DNA from: Ashinkailepas kermadecensis
Lineage: Eukaryota > Arthropoda > Thecostraca > Neolepadidae
Assembly: GCA_034440615.1 (NCBI GenBank)
Contig: JAOTOM010004044.1
Location: 107,001-171,000, forward strand
Direction of reading: 5' to 3'
DNA length: 64,000 nucleotides
Part shown: one piece after another, positions 21,637-30,600 of the stretch
How positions within the stretch are numbered: the first letter of the stretch is position 1
Layout: each line of letters starts with the position of its first letter
The notes under the pieces: generated by a model
Databases searched by the model: none
Told to the model about the DNA's origin: nothing
What the model saw: the letters and a program-made list of their open reading frames with translations, nothing else
Program-made: the position numbers and the translations under genes

Positions 21637-24600
21637 CTGGCCTGTCCAAATTGACTTGCAGTTGGCTGCCCCATGTAATTTTACGCTTTCCCCATCGGAT
21701 TTAAATTAAAAGTTCACGGGCACAAGCTTATTGTATTTATTTAACTTCACACGCCGAACCGGTAACTTATGCAATTAATGTTCGCTCCATTGTATTGCCC
21801 GATATCTGTAAGTCTCATCCAGTTAAATCTGCGAATATTTTGGTAAGAAGTGAGCTATCAGACTCGGACTGTTAGTTATTTGGGCTTCAGGGCGCATAGA
21901 CTGCATTGGTCATGTAGCAGACTCGGACTGTAAATATTGTCTTGTTACGTGCTGTTTTCCACCTAAACGTCCTGATTTTGCCGTCAATACGAGTGATAAC
22001 ATGCGGGTAATAACATATGTGGCAGCGGATATGGACGTTGGCGAGTGTCTAATACTGTATCACCTACTAAACAAAACGCATAGCTTGCCGATACTGGGGG
22101 CCAAATCGAATTATAATTTCGACTGGGGGGTGGAAAGGGGAGGAGTTAGTTAGTTATTGTAGTTTAGGGGCGCGTCGGCTGCAAGGGTCATATAGCATCC
22201 ATGGGGGAGGGTGGACTTAAGAACACGTGTGTGCGACTTTTCGACGCACAAGGCAGCTGAGGCCAGATGGCGTCGCCCGCCTCTCACCCTGGTGGTGGTG
22301 GTGGTGGATTTGTGCTTTAGGGCGCGTCGACTGCATTGGTCATTTTGCGCCCATCTCCGGGAGGGCGGGCACTGCGGGGATTCGAACCCTGTACCTCCGA
22401 TTTCCCAGACGCCCAGCTTAACCACTGAGCCACCGACGCCCTGGACCCTGGAACACGTGGACGTCGAAGTCACACAGCTCCTCCGGAAGTCGAGTGTTCA
22501 GGACACTCTCCTACATGAGGTTCCGGGGTACCTGCTCCGCCCGAGTCGATGACGGCTCACTTGCAGCGGGCCCACCCACCAGGAAGCCCGCTCCTGGCAC
22601 GAGCTGGTTCACTTCCCATTGACCAAAGCTTACTCGACTTGTCTAAAATATGAACTGTTGTATCTCTAGCCTCCCGCTGAGCAATTCAAGAAATAGTGAA
22701 ATGACTCTACTCAATGTCGCTCCGACCGGTTCATCAATGGCCGCCTTTAATGAGCTCAATAACAAATCCAGCAAAAATAGCCTCTAAAGGGGCTCAGACA
22801 TTAGTTGTGCAGCGGTGGCCTCTTACCGAGATGAGTCGGAGGGGAGGGGTGGTAGCTTCTTACCGAGCTGATGGTGAGTAGGTCAGATTCGCCTCTTACC
22901 GAGCTCAGACATGACTCGGTGGTGATATCCTACCAAGTTTCGACATTAGCCTCTTGCCGACCAACTTCGACATGAACCGGTCGGTGGCAGCCCCTTACCG
23001 AGCTCCGACGTGAGCCGGGCGGTGGTGGCCTCTTACCGAGCAACGACATGAGCCGGGCGGTTGTGGCCTCTTACCGAGCTCCGACATGAGCCGGGCGGTT
23101 GTGGCCTCTTCCCCGACCTCCGACATGAGCCGGGCGGTGACAGCCTCTTACCGAGCTCCGACATGAGCCGGCCGGTTGCAGCCTCTTACCGAGTTCCAAC
23201 ATGAGCCGGGCGGTGGTGGCCTCTTACCGAACTCCGACATGAGCCGGGCGGTGGTGGCCCCTTACCGAGCTCTGACATGAGCCGGGCGGTGGCAGCCTCC
23301 TACCGAGCTCCGACATGAGCCGGGAGGTGGTGGCCTCTTACCGAGCTCCGACATGAGCCGGGCGGTGGTGACCTCGTTGCGGTCAGTGAGCGCCAGCAGC
23401 ACCTCGGGTGCCGGAGTCACGTGGTCCAGCAGGAGGCGGAGCGTGCGCACCAGCGGCGCGTGCAACTCCGGGTTGTAGGTCACGTCTGCCGGCGTCGGCA
23501 GGGTTGTGGGTCACGGGTCGGGGACGGCCGCTGCATGTGGCGTGTGCATGGATATCAATGAAACCAAAACACAGACACAGGGATACACAAGTGACACAGG
23601 GAAGGGAAATTCGATACACAAGTGGCTGTGATATAGCGAGGAAGCTGAAGAGCAGAGATGACATTAACGGCAAGCAATGATTCACACGACTAGTCCCTGT
23701 CACAATGGTGATGCGGCCCATATAATAGCATGCCCAAGAAAATGGCCAGAACTGCCTCAGCATGACTGATCAGACACGATTACATTTGAGAGACAGGGAC
23801 AGATATTTAAACAGGTTGAAACAGGGACAAGGGATGGATGCAAGAGATAGATAGGTACAGAAAGAAAAAGAAAGAGACAGAAGGACAGAGAGACAGAGAG
23901 AGATGCTTCACCGGATAGGAGGCAGGCAGCACAGCGGTCGTCACACATGGAAAACCGCACCACCTGCCACCCCTCGGCCTCCGCCCGCCCAGACAGCGCC
24001 TCACCTGCGGCTAGCACGAGGTCCACGTCCAGCCGGCCGGCGTCCTCGCCGCAGAAGCTGAACCAGTCCAGCGTGCCGGCCGTCAGTCGCGTGCCGCACA
24101 GCGTGGCGCTCAGGTCGCCGTCAGGGGCGCCACCGTCGGCCGGACCGCGGCACGGCGCCGGCAGCCGCGCGCCGTCCGCCGCGTCCGAGACGAACGCGGC
24201 GCACGCGGCGGCGTCCGCGACACGCAGGCCGGCGTCCGCCAGGTCCAGGTTAATCCGCACGTTATGCTTCAGCATCTGCAAAGGCCGAGAGCACGCCCGT
24301 CACGGACGCAGCAAAATATGAACTGCATGCTCTCAACGGGACCGGCGGGGCGGGGATGGCCGAGTGGTTAAGGTGCTCAACTCTGGATATCAAGATCCCG
24401 GGTTAAACACACGCACCACTCGGGACATTTGCCGATCCCGCGGCCCACCAGCGAAACAGTCTGGGCGGCGCCATTAGCGGTGATCGTGCATAAAGTGCGT
24501 CGTGAACCACCCAATACGCAAACAATCAACGGGGCCGGTAGACACTCAGTGTTATCGCGCAGTAGAAGGGGGCGATTCAACGCCATAAGATACCGCCAAC

Positions 24601-27600
24601 TAGAAGGGTTTGCGACATTAACTGTTCATGACAGGTGGGAGCATGAAATGGAGAGTAAGTAAGTGTGGGTCGTCATCTCCACCACTGACAGTGCCGGACC
24701 ACTAAATGCTCACCCCACCCTCCCATGCTTTCATAATGTAACGTGGCACCCGGTGGGTAGGCCCGCTCAATTATTTTCCTCCTGGTCCAATCCAAGGCTT
24801 GGCCTGCGCCTATCCCCAGTCGTTTTCATCACTTGACACGCCAGCAGCGGAAGTTCGCAGAGTCACGGAGCAGGCCGTTGGAGACAGGACTCACCTCCAC
24901 GACCATGGGGTGTCCGTCGGTGATGTGGTACGATTCTGGTTCACACAGCCTGCACAGCGCCAGACCTGCAGAGCACACCCCACAGGTCATCGCTGGACCT
25001 GCTGTCCGAGTCAGAGCTGTGCAGTAAGCATCAAACCGGGGCGAACGGTTGGATTTGCGCCTCCGAATACTGGATTTGGAAAGGAAAACTTCGTGGCAAT
25101 CAAATTTTTGTGGAAAATTTTATTTCGGATGACATCAGAAAATATTATTTGCATTTCCCAGCGAGTTTCTGTCATCTTTACGGCAGAGCATCAGCATATA
25201 GTCATTTCAAACATCACTCAGTCTTATGGCAAGAAAAATGAAAGGATAGTCCATTGGCAGGGATGATGTACTACATGACAAAAATGCAGCAAATGCGTTT
25301 TTTTTTCAACACCGCCTGTGGTAGAGGTTGTCGGGTCGCCCTGCCATCGAACTGTCAAGCATGGGGCAACAGCATTAAATATTGGTTCTTCGTTAGGTGT
25401 GAGATGTCGAAACGAGTCCAGTAAGATGTCCAACTTGGCCGTGGAAACGATGTCGTTTAGCATGTCGTTCAAGTTCTTCAAACTCAATTTTTAGCCCATA
25501 ACGTGCATATATGTGCATCTTTTTCGTTTATTTTGGGAGACACCTAATATGAGGATACTTATGTTAATGACACCGATAAGAATGCATAGGTAATCTCATA
25601 AGATAAGAATCATAGGTAATCTCTTTACCTGAAATAGCATCAGGTACGAGATGTTTATGTATCACAATCTGTAATGGTGAGCATAAGCATGATAATTGCT
25701 CACAAGACACCGTTAAGAACGAGGCATGGAGACTTCATAAACACACATCAAGAAGCACGATGTCGATGCTTCTTTGGGAAGGATGTCCTTCCGGTGTTCA
25801 CAAGGTGGTATATTCCACCCTGTTTCACGAATAATTTATCACTGGGGCAAACTTTATGGGGTCATGATAAGACCCGTGGAGCAATGCCATGGGGATTAGT
25901 GCTGGAGAACACACCATCAAAACATTACTATTCGACCCCTCCAGAACACTGCAAAACTCACAAGGTGACATTAGACCGGTAATCAATCAGTCAATAAAGC
26001 CATAATATTGCAGTGTTCTCAGATTCATTTTGAGCTTGGATGTCAAAACTGAAATTAGTATTGAAAATGCAGTTGACGAGTGGAAAATTCAAGACGGAAG
26101 TGGAAAATTGGATAGGACTTTAGAGCAACTTGCTGGTATGTGGGCAGGGTCTGGTGTTACTTAAAATGAGGGTGGTGAGAGATATTGTCAACATGCCATT
26201 CATGATGAATCGATGCTTCAAGTTTGACTACTATCTTGGGTGCAAGAGCTGGAAAGGAGGGAAGAGGAACATTATCAGATCAGTGGTATTGAAAGGCAGG
26301 AGTGACAAATTATCCACAGATGGGCACAAATTCCCACTCCAACCTGGAAATCTGTGTCACTGTAATAGCACACCTCACAGCAAGTGATGGCACCAGGCAC
26401 GGGGTCAGCCCCGAGAACAGTACACTCCAGGTGACTGACGTCTGACAACACTTCACTCAATGGTGGCAATCCATGTCTGACACCTCACGTCACATCGCGA
26501 CACCTCACGTCGCGAAACACCAGCAGTGGCCCAGTGTCCGCCGCTATAACTACGTCCGCACATTGTGCTGTTGTGTTTCTACACCCATTGGCGTGTCGTT
26601 GTTGGTGTTATTGGGGTTTCAGGAGGCGCATTAACTGCATTGGCGTGTCGTGGCGTCACTGTGCCCACGGGGCGGGGGCGTCGTGGTGTCACTGGGCGAA
26701 TACATAGATGCTGTGTTGTGTTCTTGTACCCACGAGTGTGCCGTGACACTGCTGTACCGCATGTATGCTGCTAAATGAGCAATTGCGTTTTTGTTTTTGT
26801 GTGGCCGAGTCTGATGTGGCTTGGCTGCGCTAGTAAGCATTGCTGTCTTGAAGAGCCCGTGCAGACTGTGCTGTGCTGTATGGCCAACGCAGTCGATGCG
26901 CCCGTAAGCCCAAATAACCAACTAACTAACCAGACTATGCTGTTGCTGCTACACCAGCCATGGTGTGTGCTGTTTCTGCTCCTATCTGCGTGCACGTTGG
27001 CACAATCTGCTGTATCTGCTGTGCTGTATCGATGCATCGCTGCTGCTGTATCGGTATATCGCTACTTCTGTATCGGTACATCGCTACTGCTGTATCGGTA
27101 TATCGCTACTTCTGTATCGGTACATCGCTACTGCTGTATCGGTATATCGCTGCTGCTGTATCGGTTCATGTTGTTGTGCGCACTGTGGCTGTGTTGTGTT
27201 GTGCGTGTCTCTCCACTGTGTTGTGTTGTGCGTGTATCTCCACTGTGTTGTGTGGTCGACGTGTCGTAAAACCAATAACCAACCACTGTGTTGTGTTGTG
27301 TGTGTTTCTCCACTGTGTGTTGCGTCGGCCACGTGCGTGGCGGTGCGTCGTCGGCGGTCGCTCGCGGCCACGTGCGTGGCGGTGCGTCGTCGGCGGTCGC
27401 TCGCGGCCACGTGCGTGGCGGTGCGTCGTCGGCGGTCGCTCGCGGCCACGTGCGTGGCGGTGTGTCGTCGGCGGTCGCTCGCGCTCACCAGCCAGTCCCA
27501 GTCCGGCGCCCAGCTCCAACACCCGTCTGCCCCGGATGCCCTCCGGCCGCAGCAGGTACCAGTCCAGCAGCGCCTTGCCCGCCTGTCAACACGAACGGTG

Positions 27601-30600
27601 TCCGATCCTGGGGTGACCGGTTCGATCCTCACGGCTGTCTGACGTTTTCACGCGCAGTCGGTCGTCTGCTTGCGAGCATGTGAGTACATCCTGCACAATA
27701 TACACAATATAGCATCCTGTACAAATGTACAGGACGTTCACGCACCTATCTTGGATCGCACGCGACTGGTGTGGATGAGGTTCGATCGACAAACGCGCGT
27801 CCACAACTGCAGGGGTGATGTCGCATGTCGGCGTCTCTACATCACCGCGACGGTGATGTAGAGCGATCACGACACCGGTGCACCGGTGTCGTGATCCACA
27901 GCGACGTGGGCACCACTACAACTGGAGGCAGTGGTGGCGCCTGCTGGTGCCTCTGCATCACCAGTATTGTGATCCACAGTCACGTGGGCACCACTCGCCA
28001 CAAACACAGCCCGGAGGCTCACGAAGGCCCGGAGCCAGCTGGCGGACAAACTGCACCACCGTCACCCCGACGATTATGGGAACTGGGATCCCGGCATGGT
28101 CCGCGGCACAACAACGGTGATGATCCCTGGTGTGGCATCGTGACACTGCGGCACCAGCGCTGGTGCTGCCGCGGACATTTTCCCGCCGTGGAATGGCAGA
28201 CCCAAGCTGGCGTCTGTCTGCATCTGTGTACCTGCCCAGTGGGCTAAGCGAATCAACTGTGTTCTTGCATACTTTACGCATTTAGATATTCCCGGATGCC
28301 CAACGGAATGGCGTCCACTGACGGGTGAAGTCGGAGGACGAAACATTGCAAGGTGCTGGTTGGTGATTATAGGAAGTCATACACAGAAACATAGTTATAA
28401 AGATGATAAAAACGCATACACGAAAAGGGAAAATAGAGTGTAAAGCATGCGGTGAAGCTCACAGCTTCCCACACCTGTGCACACATCCCCCACATCCGCA
28501 TCCCCTCCCCCACATCCGCGCACACATCCACATACCCTCCACCCCCTATCTGCGCACACATCCACATCCACTCTCACGTCTGCGCGTGATCGCGTCTTGG
28601 ACATTAGGCCACACTCGAAGTTAGATAAGTGGCAAGTCGTGCTGACTGCTGTACACGTACCAGATACGTCTAAAAGCTAAGACATGGCAGCACGCTACAT
28701 TGGGGCGCATCTAGTGCCGTCCGAACAACATACAAACTGATACCCGGGTGTTGCATGAGGTCAGCGAGTCAGCACACAACAGGTCCGGCTGTGGTGTTCT
28801 CTCTAAAAACAAATATCCAGTCGAGAAGTCTGCAAAACAGTACCGACTGCACCGTATTTGCAAGCCTCCTCGGTGTCGCACGTACATTGTGTGTCAGGAT
28901 CGATCGCTGCAGTGCAAACAGGGAGATGGGCAGGAAAGAAGGTGATGAGAGTCAGCTTGGAATTGTATTACATTCCTAATAAAAGGGACACCGAACTGTA
29001 CTCGTCTTGGGGCGATGGAATTATGAAGTGCTTCGGCAGTTCGCCATATTGAATCAAGGGCGCTAAGCTGAAAGATGTATCATATATTACGAAACGCATG
29101 TTGCATAAAGAAAATACATCTATGGGAAGGAATCCATGGGAAATATAAACTTACAAAAGTTATGTTGTACACGATCGATCCGCATCGTGTGGAGTGGCTG
29201 CGCCAGTCCAAACGACAGCGGCATATTCGAATAACCAACATTTGTCAAATATGCTGCAGTCAATGCAGTTAGATTGAATTGTAAATTGAGACATCCTGTT
29301 TGGAAAGGTCTCATGAACAAACCGAAAGCCCTATTTACTCTGTCAACTGCATTGCAGACGTAGGACGACAAAATATAGCTTCGGTTCTAATAATACACTG
29401 AGATGTCGTATTTCTGCCACTGCCCAATTCAGTCTGGCTGATTTTATACTTTATATGGACGTGGACAAGCTTGGCGGCCATCGTTAGTTAGTTAGTTAGA
29501 TATTGGGGCATAAGGGCGCATCGACTTCATTGGTCATGAAGCGCCCATAACAGTAAGTTATTTACGCTTCGATATATTGCATATGCTAGTTAAACTTCGC
29601 AGGATACTGCTATTCCGTGATCATAGTAACAAACTGAACGAAAACGTCATGAGGTAACAAATAACAATAGTCACAATAGTCTAACAAACGTTAAACCTTT
29701 TCAGCGTGGTGCGTATATTACAGAAAATGATACTTCGGCGAGGTAAGCAAAAAGCTTCCCCGATTGGACAATACTCGAGTCGTCGCCTAAAACTTCACTC
29801 AGTGACAGTGACTGAACGCGTCCAAAGTGGCGTCAACGCTCCTCCTCATAACCGGGGCAGGAGAGCAGCACATGACGCACAGATAGGCGTGCGTGACATT
29901 TCGGGCAGCGCGGTAATTCATTACCAGTTGGCAAGTACGACGAATGAGTGGCACATGTGTGCCAAATTGTTAAGCGGCACAACGCTACTTCGTGTCGCCT
30001 ATGGACGGCCACCGTGAACGCCTTCCATTTGCTAGGCTTGAGCGACAGTGGCCAGTGGACGGGCCAGGCCGCCAGACGAGCCTCCTGCCGCAGCGGCGGC
30101 TCGTCGGCCGGGGAGCCAGGCCGCCAGACGAGCCTCCTGCCGCAGCGGCGGCTCGTCGGCCGGGGAGAATTTGTTCCGTTCGGAACAATTTGGCGTGGTC
30201 AGTTTAAAGCACGCAGCCGGAATGTATAGATTTTGACAGGTTATTGATATCAATAGAAAATTGGAGGAGCCGGAAGGGATGCTTCTGGAGCACCGGAACA
30301 AACCGACTTGCGATCTGACGTTGTTATTGGTTTGTATTGGTTCGACTTGTTTTGAGTTTCAGTTTGTTTGTCAACCTTCACTTTGCTGTATAATATTGTT
30401 TTCAGTGCGGCCAACTTCATGGATTGATTTTAGCTGCTTGTCGTGAGCACGTTTTGAATATCTAATTATGCTCTTTAACGAAAATAAGCCAGCTCACTTT
30501 AATGGAAACCGGGCACGGCAGATGAAGAAGTCGCATCCAGGGGAGTGTGACAATGACATTAGATAACAATTTCTCACAAAATGTATTATCTAGGAATACT

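Noticed and set aside
24351..24425. Possible tRNA-Ser or tRNA-Leu gene
   Set aside because: The A-box is good but the B-box is degenerate and no acceptor stem pairs; it is a SINE head.
28074..28280. Minus-strand frame with a hydrophobic run (IPVPIIVGVTVVQF)
   Set aside because: Lies between confirmed EEF2KMT exons, has no fitting splice phase and does not match the family.
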